A DNA stretch of 47,590 bases from Neolewinella persica DSM 23188 (lineage in GTDB: Bacteria; Bacteroidota; Bacteroidia; Chitinophagales; Saprospiraceae): the NCBI RefSeq assembly GCF_000373105.1, contig NZ_KB890469.1, forward strand, positions 1 to 47,590, given 5' to 3'. Position numbers and translations under genes: made by a program. The notes beneath the pieces were generated by a model. It worked only from the letters and a program-made list of their open reading frames with translations, had not been told where the DNA came from and did no database searches. Shown piece by piece: positions 21,789 to 29,611 of the stretch (the first letter of the stretch is position 1; every line of letters starts with the position of its first letter).

Positions 21789-24700
21789 TCATTCTAAAAG
21801 GTAAGTCAACTCCGCCCGATCAAAGTCCAACCCGCCGCCAGCGCCAATAATATCCTCCGCCAGCTGTTTTTTCCGCCGTTGTAGCTTGTTGATCTTCTCC
21901 TCGATGGTATCCTTGCTGAGGAACTTGCGGGCGAAGACGTTGCCCTCCCGACCGATCCGGTGCGCCCGGGCAATGGCCTGATCTTCGATGCTGGGGTTCC
22001 ACCAGGGGTCAAGGATGAAGACGTAGTCGGCAGCAGTGAGGTTGAGGCCGGTACCGCCGGCCTTGATGGAAATGAAGAAGGTCTGTACCGTCGGATCCTC
22101 CTGAAAGCGTTTAACCTCGGCGGCGCGGGTTTTGGCGTTAACCGAGCCGGTGATCCAGGCATGGGGCTCATTAGTGGCCAATAGCTTTTCGCGGAAGAGC
22201 TCCAGGTGTTTGACCATGCTGGAGAAGATGAGGACCTTGTGGCCGGCCCGACGGATGATGTCCCACTGCTCTAAGACCTCGGAGAATTTACCGGCGTCTT
22301 TGTCGTAGTCCTCGTCCATTAGTACGGGGTGGTTCGCCAGCTGGCGCAGGCGCGTCAGCGTCTGCACTACGCGGAGTTTGTACTGTCCGTCGTTGGGGGT
22401 GAAATTGCCCAGCAGCGCATTGCGGGCGGCAGATTTTTCCGACTCGTAGGCTTTGCGCTGCGCTTTGGTCATTTCGCAGTAGAATACCTGGACGTCAAGT
22501 TCGGGGAGGTCGGGAGCGACCTCCTCCTTGGTCCGACGCAGGAGGTGGGGCATGACTAGTTTGCGGAGCTGCTCCTTCTTTAGCTCGTCGTCGTGGAGTT
22601 CGATGGGGGTGATGAAGGCCTTCTTGAAGAAGGCGAAGTGTCGCAGCAGGCCGGGGTTGATGAACTGCATCTGACTCCAAAGGTCCGACAACGAGTTTTC
22701 AATTGGGGTGCCAGATAGGCTGATGCGGTGGCTGGCCTGCAGCTCGTTAAGTGCTTTGAATACTTTGCTCTGACGGTTCTTTATCTGCTGGCTTTCGTCC
22801 AGTACGATGTATTCAAAGTTGATTTGTTCCAGGACTTCCTTGTCGCGGAGCGCCGTCTGGTAGGTCGTTAGGATCACATCGAAGCGGCGGAGTATGCGCG
22901 GGTCTTTGGTCCGCTGTTGCCCGGTGTGTGTTTCAACGGTCAGGCTGGGGGCAAACCGTTCCAGTTCGTTGCGCCAGTTGAATACCAGGGAGGCGGGGAG
23001 TACGATCAGGGCGCGTAGTGGCTGGAGGAATTCTTCGTCGGGGGCGGGTTGGGCGAAAAGGTCTAGTTGTGGGGCGGGCATATTGTCGCCTCTCCCCCGG
23101 CCCCTCTCCCCCGGAGAGGGGTGACCCTTCGCTGGTGGTTTTTTCCCGAACTCACTGCTCTTTGGTCCTTCCACTGCACCTGCGGCCGCGCCCAACCGCT
23201 CCTTCGCATATAAGAGCACTGCGATGGTCTGCAGGGTCTTGCCGAGGCCCATATCGTCGGCCAGGCAAGCACCCAGTTGTTCATGGTGGTGGCGAACCAG
23301 CCAGCGGGCACCTTCCAGCTGGTACGGCCGCAGCTCCGCCTTGAGTTTATTACTGGGGCGGAAGGCTTCTGCCATGGCCGCAGCCTGTGCAGTGTCGCCC
23401 ACTTCGAGGCCCAGCGGTGCGAGCAAAGGCGCCTGGGAGCGAGCCATCCGTACCTTTTTACCTTCCACTTTGGCGAATTGCAGCCCAGGCCGGTATTTGG
23501 CAAACCACTCCTCTGGTATGAGGAAGATATCCCCATCGGGCAGCGGAAATCGCCGGTCTTCCTTCTGAATGAACCGTACGATCTTAGCAAAGGGGATCTC
23601 GTGGGTGCCAACGATAACTTTTCCCTTCAGGTCGAGCCAATCATTGTCTTCGTTTACCTCCAGGCTGATCACCCCTTCCAGGGTACTGAACTGACTTCCT
23701 GCCTCTTCGGCCCGAATGACTTCAACGCCCGCCTGTTCCAGGTCATGGCCGTTTTCGAGCAGCCACCGTAAAGCGGCAAAATGACCATTGTCATCGGGTA
23801 GTCTGAGGGCGTTACTCCCGGGAACGGGTTCTAGTCCCTGATCGAGCAAAATCGCCAAGAGCTCCCGCTCCTGGTCGGTGTTGCGGACAATGCGGGCCAG
23901 CCGAAACGGCGGTTTTACGTTATAATCAGCCGCTGAGGTTTCGGGCGTACCAAGCGGGAAAGCTTTGCGACCGTAGACGAATTCAGGGTAGAGGTAATAT
24001 TTCTCCTCGAAAGGATGGGGGCGGACGGCCACTCGTAATTTAGTTGGAGCGATTATTTCTTCATAGTGAAACCCTTCCGCGACGATGGGGTTTCGCTCGG
24101 CGATCCGTACCACAAACTCCCGCCAGTATTTTTCTTGTTTGTCCGCAGGTACCTGCACACCGTCTCTACTCAGGAATGGCTTAATCTGGTCGCCGTTGAG
24201 CTGGCCCAATTGTACCAACTCTTTGTCGAGCACCAGCCAACCCGGGGTAGGGTGGTTGGTCAGTATTTTCAGGTCATGGAAGCGGATGGGGCTGGATTTA
24301 CCCGTGTGGTCGATCAGCCGAAACTGGTAATTGATGCCGTCGTCATCGATGATGAACCTGAGCTCCGGGGTGGGAGGAGAAACGGCAAAAGGCGTAAGAT
24401 GGTCATCGGGTGCCTTGCGAGGGTCCATCCCCACGGCAACCGGCCAGCCCTGTTGGCGGCAGATGCTCAATATTTCTGCTGAACGGTGATGGATGTACCG
24501 GATGACGTTAATCCGGTCCTTGTTTTTATCCGATAACAAGCCCGCCAGGGTCGGTACTTTCTTGGCCCCCTTGCGATGGGCTTCTGCGAGGTTGCTTTGG
24601 CGGAGGTTTTCCACCAGGGTGAGGGCCCGCTCCAGCGGAGCAGTCAGTTCAATGTCGTAAATACCCAGTCCCGAAGCCTTGGCCGTATGCTGAACGTGCG

Positions 24701-24803
24701 CCAGCCGACCAGCCTGGTTTCGCCCCACTACGTAGGCCTTGGGCAGGTAAACTCCGGTACGGAATTCCGTAAAATTAAAAAGGACGGCGGCGGGGTGAGG
24801 CAC
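21789..24803 (-). CDS. SNF2-family DNA-dependent ATPase/helicase
   Basis: 1004 residues from a GTG start. An N-terminal region of about 480 residues precedes the SNF2 ATPase: LRPYQLEGARWL (Q-like), DDMGLGKTLQTIAVL (motif I), LIVLPASLVFNW (Ia), VLDESQQIKN (motif II, DESQ instead of DEAH), SLSGTPIENSLSDLWSQM (III), then the helicase C lobe with KVLIFSSM, SIKAGGTGLNLTAADYV and DQAIARAHRIGR (V-VI). Such enzymes remodel protein-DNA complexes. Between motifs I and Ia the linker carries two inserted repeats: AAAGA, coded by the dispersed motif, and HPSPGERGRGRG, coded by a GGAGAGGGG hairpin repeat. The linker is therefore longer than usual. Confidence 0.92.
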   Translation of the reverse strand: MPHPAAVLFNFTEFRTGVYLPKAYVVGRNQAGRLAHVQHTAKASGLGIYDIELTAPLERALTLVENLRQSNLAEAHRKGAKKVPTLAGLLSDKNKDRINVIRYIHHRSAEILSICRQQGWPVAVGMDPRKAPDDHLTPFAVSPPTPELRFIIDDDGINYQFRLIDHTGKSSPIRFHDLKILTNHPTPGWLVLDKELVQLGQLNGDQIKPFLSRDGVQVPADKQEKYWREFVVRIAERNPIVAEGFHYEEIIAPTKLRVAVRPHPFEEKYYLYPEFVYGRKAFPLGTPETSAADYNVKPPFRLARIVRNTDQERELLAILLDQGLEPVPGSNALRLPDDNGHFAALRWLLENGHDLEQAGVEVIRAEEAGSQFSTLEGVISLEVNEDNDWLDLKGKVIVGTHEIPFAKIVRFIQKEDRRFPLPDGDIFLIPEEWFAKYRPGLQFAKVEGKKVRMARSQAPLLAPLGLEVGDTAQAAAMAEAFRPSNKLKAELRPYQLEGARWLVRHHHEQLGACLADDMGLGKTLQTIAVLLYAKERLGAAAGAVEGPKSSEFGKKPPAKGHPSPGERGRGRGDNMPAPQLDLFAQPAPDEEFLQPLRALIVLPASLVFNWRNELERFAPSLTVETHTGQQRTKDPRILRRFDVILTTYQTALRDKEVLEQINFEYIVLDESQQIKNRQSKVFKALNELQASHRISLSGTPIENSLSDLWSQMQFINPGLLRHFAFFKKAFITPIELHDDELKKEQLRKLVMPHLLRRTKEEVAPDLPELDVQVFYCEMTKAQRKAYESEKSAARNALLGNFTPNDGQYKLRVVQTLTRLRQLANHPVLMDEDYDKDAGKFSEVLEQWDIIRRAGHKVLIFSSMVKHLELFREKLLATNEPHAWITGSVNAKTRAAEVKRFQEDPTVQTFFISIKAGGTGLNLTAADYVFILDPWWNPSIEDQAIARAHRIGREGNVFARKFLSKDTIEEKINKLQRRKKQLAEDIIGAGGGLDFDRAELTYLLE
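23101..23121. repeat. GGAGAGGGG hairpin repeat inside the SNF2 gene
   Basis: CCCCTCTCC-CCC-GGAGAGGGG forms a perfect 9-bp stem with flanking partial copies. It codes SPGERGRG in the linker between ATPase motifs I and Ia. From memory, similar sequences are dispersed repeats in many bacterial genomes. Confidence 0.75.
23175..23192 (-). repeat. Dispersed motif, copy 8 (in SNF2 gene)
   Basis: Exact GGCGCGGCCGCAGGTGCA in the gene's sense direction, coding GAAAGA. Confidence 0.88.
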
Positions 24804-24849
24804 GTAGTTTTTTTCTTGGGGGTGGGGCTAAAGGCGGCAAATATAGGAT

Positions 24850-25022
24850 TTAGTGTTCAGGGTTCAGGGTTCAGGGTTCAGGGATCAGGATTTAGTGTTC
24901 AGTAATCAGTATTCAGGGACCAGGAATCAGGAATTAGTGTTCAGGGACCAGGGACTAAACATCCGTGTTGAGCGCTGTATCCTGAATTCTAAACACTGAA
25001 TATTGTTGACTGAATCCTGATT
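24850..25022. repeat. GTTCAGG-type inverted array between TonB receptor and SNF2 genes
   Basis: The left half has tandem GTTCAGG units and variants (TTTAGTGTTCAG, ATCAGG). The right half has complementary units (CTAAACACTGAA, CTGAATCCTGATTCCT), so a long imperfect hairpin is possible. The right end touches the receptor's stop codon (25024). No gene lies in this 220-bp gap. Confidence 0.85.
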
Positions 25023-25023
25023 C

Positions 25024-27384
25024 CTAAAAGTCAACGGCCAAACCAAAAGAAGGTAAAAAACTACCTTCATCTTCTGGAATTATGATGAGGCTTGTCGGTG
25101 TTACCAATTCTCCGGTTTCGTTGCGGTCAAGACCGTAACTTGGCGGCGCGGGTGCCACGGCAGCCAGTACGTTTTGTACCTCCAGGAAAACGTTGAGGCT
25201 CAATGCCTTGAAGTTCCATTTTTTGTCGATCCGGATATCCAGTTGCTGGAAATTCTCCAGGCGGTTACTTCCGAGGTTGTCGTAGTCAAGAATGAAAACG
25301 GGATAGGTTTCCAGCGAAGCATCAACGTCAGTAGGGGCAAAGGGCGACTGCCCTACGAAGCGGTACCTGCCGCTGATTTCCCAGTTGCGGGGCGCTTTGT
25401 AGCCACCCGTCAGGGAGAAAAGCTGGCGACTGTCCCAGGTGCTGGGCCGGTAAACGCCGTCCAGGCCGGTGAATTCGCTCCGGTAAAGGGTGAGTGCGGC
25501 AATCACGTAGAAGTTTTTATAGAGCTTCTGCTGGTAGAGGAATTCTGCGCCGTAGCTCCGTCCTTCTCCGGAGGAAACGATGTCTTCGTTACCGAGAATA
25601 GAGAAATCTGCGCCCTTATTCGCCAGCGAAACGCCGTCGACGACCGAGACGGCGTAATTGCTGTACTGTTTAAAGAAGCCTTCCACGCTTAGCTTGCCGA
25701 AACCAGCCACCCGGCGTTCCACGCCCAGACCCAGGTGGTTGCTGGCCGTGTAATCCACGTCTCTGTTGGCAAAGGCGCCGGTGGCGTCGCGGAAACCCAG
25801 CACGGTGTAGGGCAGGATCTTGAAGTAACGGCCCACCGTCCCGTTCAGCCGCCAGGCACCGGTGGGGTCGAGGCGGTAACTCAGGGAGGCGCGCGGGCTG
25901 AGGGTTCGCAGGAAATGGTTATTGACGCCTCCATTCGTAAACGTATTTCCGTCCATTCGCAGGCCTAGGGAAACGTCCAGTTTGCCGTCCAGTACCGTCG
26001 TGTTCGCCTGGCCAAAGAGCCCGATCCGGAAGAAGTCCAGGTCAGTAGAGAATTGCTGGTCGCGCAGTAAGTCCTCGGTGGTGTTCGTGTAAACCGCTCT
26101 GGTGAGGTTGCCGCCCCCGGTGATGGACCAGTCGCCAACAAAACGCGTGTAAGCGTACCGCAGCTTCTGCTCCGTCTCCCGGCTGGCGGTTTCCAGCAGC
26201 AGTCCGGTCTGCGCTTCGTTATCGGTGTATCGGCTGAAGGTATTGTCGAGCACGTTGATGCTGGCGGTGGTGGTCATCAGGCCTTTACCGTTTTTGAGAC
26301 GCCTTTTCCAGCCCAATCCCGCCGTCGTAGTCCATTGTTTGATGATCGGGACCTGCTCGAGCTGGGCCGCGCGCTCCGGCTCGAACTCATCGTCGGCCTC
26401 AACGGAAAAGTCGTCGATGCTGCCAATGCCCGTCAGGTACACCGTATTGTATTCATCAATTTCGTGGTTGATCTTGTACTGGTAATCGTAGTAGTCCGGC
26501 CGGATGGGCAAACCGATCGCTGCGAAAAGAAACTGAAGGTAGCTGCGCCGTACCGACAACAAATAGCTGGTGTTGGATTCCGTCCTGTCCTTTTTTAACA
26601 GCGGCCCTTCGGTCGTGAGGGCAGCCTCGCTGGCGCTGATCCGCAGGTTTGTCTGGCGCTCCCGGCGGTTACCAACCCGCTGGTCGAACTGCAGGACACC
26701 ACTCAGGGGGTTGTCGTAGCGTGCATCGAAGGCCGAGCTGGCCAGCTCCACGCCTTCGATGAAGTCAACGTTCAGCAGGCCTACCGGACCGCCTGCGCTG
26801 CCCTGGGTGCTGAAGTGGTTGATGTTCGGAATCTCGATGCCGTCCAGGTAGTAAACGTTCTCATTGGGCGCACCTCCGCGGATGATCACGTCGTTGCGGA
26901 ATCCCGCTACCGACCCCTGGATACCCGGTAAACTCTGTACCACCTTTGCGATGTCATTATTCCCGCCCGGGTAGGTCTTGATCTCATCGGGCGAAAGCCG
27001 CTGCAAAGAGAGTGGTGTGGTGCGGCTGGTTTGAAATGGATTAGCCCGTACCACGACCGTTTCCAGTTCCGTCTGCGTTTCCCGGAGTTCAAAATTGATG
27101 GCGTCATTACCTTTCGACTGTACGATGACGTTACTCCGTGTCACTGTTTCGTAGCCCAGGTAGCTGGCTGAAATATTATAGCTGCCTGGCGTAATACCGG
27201 TCAGCTCATACTTTCCGTCCAAATCCGTAACGGTTCCAATTTGCCCGTCACCAATTTTTACGGTTACACCAATCAAAGGTTCGGCAGTGAGGCCATCAAT
27301 GACGGAACCGTAGATACTGACGGTGGTCTGGGCGAAGACAAAGGTGCAAAAGAAGTTAAAGAGACAAAGTAAAGTAATACGCAT
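25024..27384 (-). CDS. TonB-dependent receptor with carboxypeptidase-like regulatory domain
   Basis: 786 residues from the ATG at 27384, which gives the signal peptide MRITLLCLFNFFCTFVFAQ. Residues about 22-105 form a CarboxypepD_reg-like domain (VSIYGSVIDGLTAEPLIGVTVKI, YELTGITPGSYNISASYLGYETV). The plug follows (NDIAKVVQSLPGIQGSVAGFRNDVIIRGGAPNENVYYLDGIEI), then the 22-strand type barrel ending LPSFGLAVDF. It lacks a SusD partner, so it is not a classical SusCD pair; siderophore or small-ligand uptake is possible. The stop codon touches a GTTCAGG inverted array. Confidence 0.92.
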   Translation of the reverse strand: MRITLLCLFNFFCTFVFAQTTVSIYGSVIDGLTAEPLIGVTVKIGDGQIGTVTDLDGKYELTGITPGSYNISASYLGYETVTRSNVIVQSKGNDAINFELRETQTELETVVVRANPFQTSRTTPLSLQRLSPDEIKTYPGGNNDIAKVVQSLPGIQGSVAGFRNDVIIRGGAPNENVYYLDGIEIPNINHFSTQGSAGGPVGLLNVDFIEGVELASSAFDARYDNPLSGVLQFDQRVGNRRERQTNLRISASEAALTTEGPLLKKDRTESNTSYLLSVRRSYLQFLFAAIGLPIRPDYYDYQYKINHEIDEYNTVYLTGIGSIDDFSVEADDEFEPERAAQLEQVPIIKQWTTTAGLGWKRRLKNGKGLMTTTASINVLDNTFSRYTDNEAQTGLLLETASRETEQKLRYAYTRFVGDWSITGGGNLTRAVYTNTTEDLLRDQQFSTDLDFFRIGLFGQANTTVLDGKLDVSLGLRMDGNTFTNGGVNNHFLRTLSPRASLSYRLDPTGAWRLNGTVGRYFKILPYTVLGFRDATGAFANRDVDYTASNHLGLGVERRVAGFGKLSVEGFFKQYSNYAVSVVDGVSLANKGADFSILGNEDIVSSGEGRSYGAEFLYQQKLYKNFYVIAALTLYRSEFTGLDGVYRPSTWDSRQLFSLTGGYKAPRNWEISGRYRFVGQSPFAPTDVDASLETYPVFILDYDNLGSNRLENFQQLDIRIDKKWNFKALSLNVFLEVQNVLAAVAPAPPSYGLDRNETGELVTPTSLIIIPEDEGSFLPSFGLAVDF

Positions 27385-27585
27385 AGTCAACTTAATAAAT
27401 GGAATGAACCACCAGCTCTTAAAGGTAGCGTGAGGAATAAAAGTTACCGCTTCAACGCCATCTTACTAAAGTGGTTCTTGTCTATGCCCGCCGTTGCTAA
27501 ACAATCCCCGCCTTTATGCGCTTAACCTTAGCATCACCATCTAGTTGAAACTACCATCGAGTTAGCGGATCATATACTTTTTGTC

Positions 27586-28275
27586 TTGCTGGGCATCATT
27601 CTCCCGCTTGTCCTGCTCGTTTCAGGAAACCGGCGACGTAAGGCCTCGCCGCTGCATTGGTCTCCAAAGATGAAAATTCAGCTTTACTACGGCAATGGCC
27701 TCCTGCTTTATGCGATGGCCGCAGCCGTGTTGTTGGTTACCTGGCTGGCTGGCCGGCCACTTAAATCGGTCGGGCTGGGATGGGGGGATATTCCTTACGA
27801 CCTTACCGCTGTACTGCTGCTGGCAGGTTTTCTGGTGCTTTACCTGGCAGACCTTTACCTGGAGATGGGATCTGCGGTCAGCAGAGAGGAAACGCGGCGG
27901 GAATTCAGTAAGCTCGGATTCATGCCTGCCGCTGCGGGCCAGTTTCTGCACTTTATTTTCCTGGCCGTTGCTGCCGGGGTGGGAGAGGAGATCGTTTATC
28001 GGGGGTTTATGATCAGTTACCTGACCAGTTTACTTGGAAGCACCGGTTGGGTGTTTGCTGTGATACTGATTTTCCCCGCCATCACCTTCGGCCTTGGCCA
28101 TGTTTACCAGGGCTGGAAACCAGTAATGAAGATCATGGCCATGGCGGTGCTGTTCGGTTTCTTCTACTTTCGCACCAATACCCTGTGGCCGCTGATGCTG
28201 TTGCATACGGCGATTGATGTATTGGGGGGGCTGCTTAGTTGGTATTTGCTGGGGAAGGAAGAGGTTAGTTTATAA
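27586..28275 (+). CDS. CPBP-family intramembrane metalloprotease
   Basis: 229 residues with six or more membrane segments. The CPBP (Abi/CAAX-type) motifs are present: EEIVYRGF (paired Glu and Arg), FGLGHVYQG (His) and the final LLHTAIDVLGG. These membrane proteases process prenylated or small peptides or act in protein quality control. The start is uncertain. Coding character (TTIELADHILFVLLGIILPL) continues upstream of the TTG at 27586 to about 27550 with no ATG, GTG or TTG in frame before a stop at 27529, so a rare start codon is used, the TTG is native, or the 5' end is mutated. Confidence 0.82.
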   Translation: MLGIILPLVLLVSGNRRRKASPLHWSPKMKIQLYYGNGLLLYAMAAAVLLVTWLAGRPLKSVGLGWGDIPYDLTAVLLLAGFLVLYLADLYLEMGSAVSREETRREFSKLGFMPAAAGQFLHFIFLAVAAGVGEEIVYRGFMISYLTSLLGSTGWVFAVILIFPAITFGLGHVYQGWKPVMKIMAMAVLFGFFYFRTNTLWPLMLLHTAIDVLGGLLSWYLLGKEEVSL

Positions 28276-28282
28276 TGCAGTC

Positions 28283-28331
28283 GTTCATAGTAGGGCAGAG
28301 GTTATCGACTGCGAATTACTGAACTATGAAC
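28283..28331 (+). repeat. Inverted repeat after the CPBP gene
   Basis: GTTCATAGT (28283-28291) pairs exactly with ACTATGAAC (28323-28331), with imperfect extensions. The sequence is related to the arms at 19505 and precedes dispersed motif copy 9 by 7 nt. Confidence 0.7.
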
Positions 28332-28338
28332 TAAATAG

Positions 28339-28357
28339 GGCGCGGACGCAGGTGCAA
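28339..28357 (+). repeat. Dispersed motif, copy 9
   Basis: GGCGCGGACGCAGGTGCAA, the same variant as the namZ copy, behind the inverted repeat that follows the CPBP gene. Confidence 0.85.
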
Positions 28358-28458
28358 AGGAAGGTTTAAGGAGCAAGGCAATTATCGTAGGCAAAGGAAT
28401 GTTAAGGCTTTCTCGGAAAAATTATAAACACTTGTTTTGAAAATATTTCTCCTAGACG

Positions 28459-28490
28459 TTTGTAGGAATAAAAAACAAGTATTACCTTTG
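28459..28490 (+). promoter_or_regulatory. Promoter of tRNA-Arg
   Basis: TACCTTTG (28483-28490) is an exact TAnnTTTG -7 box, with TTTG (28459-28462) 20 nt upstream. The tRNA begins 22 nt after the box. GCGTCCGCTT after the box is shared with the tRNA-Ser promoter region. Confidence 0.8.
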
Positions 28491-28511
28491 CGTCCGCTTC
28501 GAGAGAAGAAT

Positions 28512-28585
28512 GGCTGTGTAGCTCAACTGGATAGAGCACTTGACTACGAATCAAGAGGTTTCAGGTTCGAATCCTGACACGGTCA
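28512..28585 (+). tRNA. tRNA-Arg (anticodon ACG)
   Basis: Cloverleaf: acceptor GGCTGTG/CACGGTC with wobble pairs, D arm GCTCAACTGGATAGAGC, anticodon stem CTTGA/TCAAG with loop CTACGAA, T arm CAGGTTCGAATCCTG. CCA is not encoded. ACG would be deaminated to ICG to read CGU, CGC and CGA. Confidence 0.95.
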
Positions 28586-28620
28586 CTAACGACAAGGAAG
28601 ATTTTCTTCCAATGTCTCCT

Positions 28621-28646
28621 TAAGCAGGCCTCGGTCTGCTTTTTTA
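28621..28646 (+). terminator. Terminator between tRNA-Arg and rpmB
   Basis: AAGCAGG-CCTCGG-TCTGCTT hairpin with a TTTTTT tail. It may act as an attenuator, since the ribosomal genes begin 35 nt later. A further small dyad (GACCT/AGGTC, 28651-28664) follows. Confidence 0.8.
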
Positions 28647-28680
28647 TTCTGACCTAATCAGGTCCTTAACGTATACAGCG

Positions 28681-28929
28681 ATGTCTAAAGTTTGTAAACT
28701 CACGGGTAAGAAGCCGATCAGCGGCAACAACGTTTCTCACTCCAACCGGAAGACGAAGCGTCGTTTCGTACCCAACATTCAGAAGAAGAAGTTCTTTGTA
28801 CCGGAGACGGGTGAATTCGTTACCCTACGGATCTCCACTTCTGCTATGCGTACCATCAACAAGCTTGGTGTAATGGCATACGTTAAGAAGCTGGAAAGCA
28901 AAGGCATTGAAACCGGCGTTAAGTTCTAG
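28681..28929 (+). CDS. rpmB: 50S ribosomal protein L28
   Basis: 82 residues. MSKVCKLTGKKPISGNNVSHSNRKTKRRFVPN is the L28 hallmark, followed by LRISTSAMRTINKLG. It is a large-subunit protein. It heads the Bacteroidota operon rpmB-rpmG-DUF4295. The N-terminal Cys resembles one half of a zinc knuckle, but the other Cys residues are absent, so this is a zinc-independent form. Confidence 0.97.
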   Translation: MSKVCKLTGKKPISGNNVSHSNRKTKRRFVPNIQKKKFFVPETGEFVTLRISTSAMRTINKLGVMAYVKKLESKGIETGVKF

Positions 28930-28979
28930 TAACTGCCCGCAGTACACAGAACCACTAACCATTACAATCTACCATTCCC

Positions 28980-29168
28980 ATGGCCAAGAAATCAAAAGGT
29001 AACCGCAACCTCATTATCCTGGAATGTACCGAGCACAAGGCCACTGGCCAGCCCGGCACTAGCCGTTACGTCACGCAGAAGAACCGGAAGAACTCTCCCG
29101 ATCGTCTCGAACTGAAGAAGTACAACGCTGTACTACGTAAAGTGACCGTACACCGCGAAATTAAGTAA
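28980..29168 (+). CDS. rpmG: 50S ribosomal protein L33
   Basis: 62 residues: MAKKSKGNRNLIILECTEHKATGQPGTSRYVTQKNRKNSPDRLELKKYN. The four zinc Cys of the C+ form are reduced to a single Cys in ECTEH, so it is the C- type. It is co-transcribed with rpmB (50 bp gap) and the DUF4295 gene. Confidence 0.97.
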   Translation: MAKKSKGNRNLIILECTEHKATGQPGTSRYVTQKNRKNSPDRLELKKYNAVLRKVTVHREIK

Positions 29169-29224
29169 ACACGAAACTTATCCGACGCGACCATCGTTGT
29201 TTCGGTAAATAAATCCTTTCAGCC

Positions 29225-29398
29225 ATGGCTAAAATATCGAAGAACGCGCGGACGGGGCAACGTGCCGCAAACGCTGGCTCCGGCCGCGACTACATCAAAG
29301 TAGTGAAATCTGTCAAGAACCCCGACACTGGTAAGTACGCTTACAAAGAAGTGATGGTCCACAAAGACAAGATTGACGAATTCATGAAGGAGAAATAG
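29225..29398 (+). CDS. DUF4295 small basic protein
   Basis: 57 residues: MAKISKNARTGQRAANAGSG, then a VKSVKNPDTGKYAYKEVMVHKDKI block, ending FMKEK. DUF4295 proteins are short, Bacteroidota-restricted and routinely follow rpmG, which suggests a ribosome-associated role, though none is proven to my knowledge. The gene is 56 bp after rpmG and ends 10 nt before the large terminator hairpin. Confidence 0.92.
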   Translation: MAKISKNARTGQRAANAGSGRDYIKVVKSVKNPDTGKYAYKEVMVHKDKIDEFMKEK

Positions 29399-29408
29399 TA
29401 TCCGCTAA

Positions 29409-29477
29409 TTTCTCCCTGAACCTAAAACAGCCCGGAACCGCTCACGCGGCCCGGGCTGTTTTAGGTTCAGGGAGAAA
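29409..29477 (+). terminator. Very long perfect hairpin ending the rpmB operon
   Basis: Two 27-nt arms (29409-29435 and 29451-29477) pair without mismatch around a 15-nt loop. There is no T-run on the right, but the stem core contains AAAACAGCCCGG. It is far longer than an ordinary intrinsic terminator and would block exonucleases or transcription in both directions. Confidence 0.85.
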
Positions 29478-29611
29478 CAAGTGGATGAGACAACCAACCG
29501 CGTAGATGGAGTTGTGCTAATACTGATATTTATCCGTTAGTCCTGAAATCCGTAATTTCGCCACCCTTCTTTTGACTCCCTTTCCCCTTACTCCCTTCCC
29601 CCCCCTTACTT

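Noticed and set aside
27327..27346. A further copy of the dispersed motif in the TonB receptor signal peptide
   Set aside because: Only about 15 of 20 bases match; this is as easily explained by the shared signal-peptide ending CTxxxAQ, so it is not counted.
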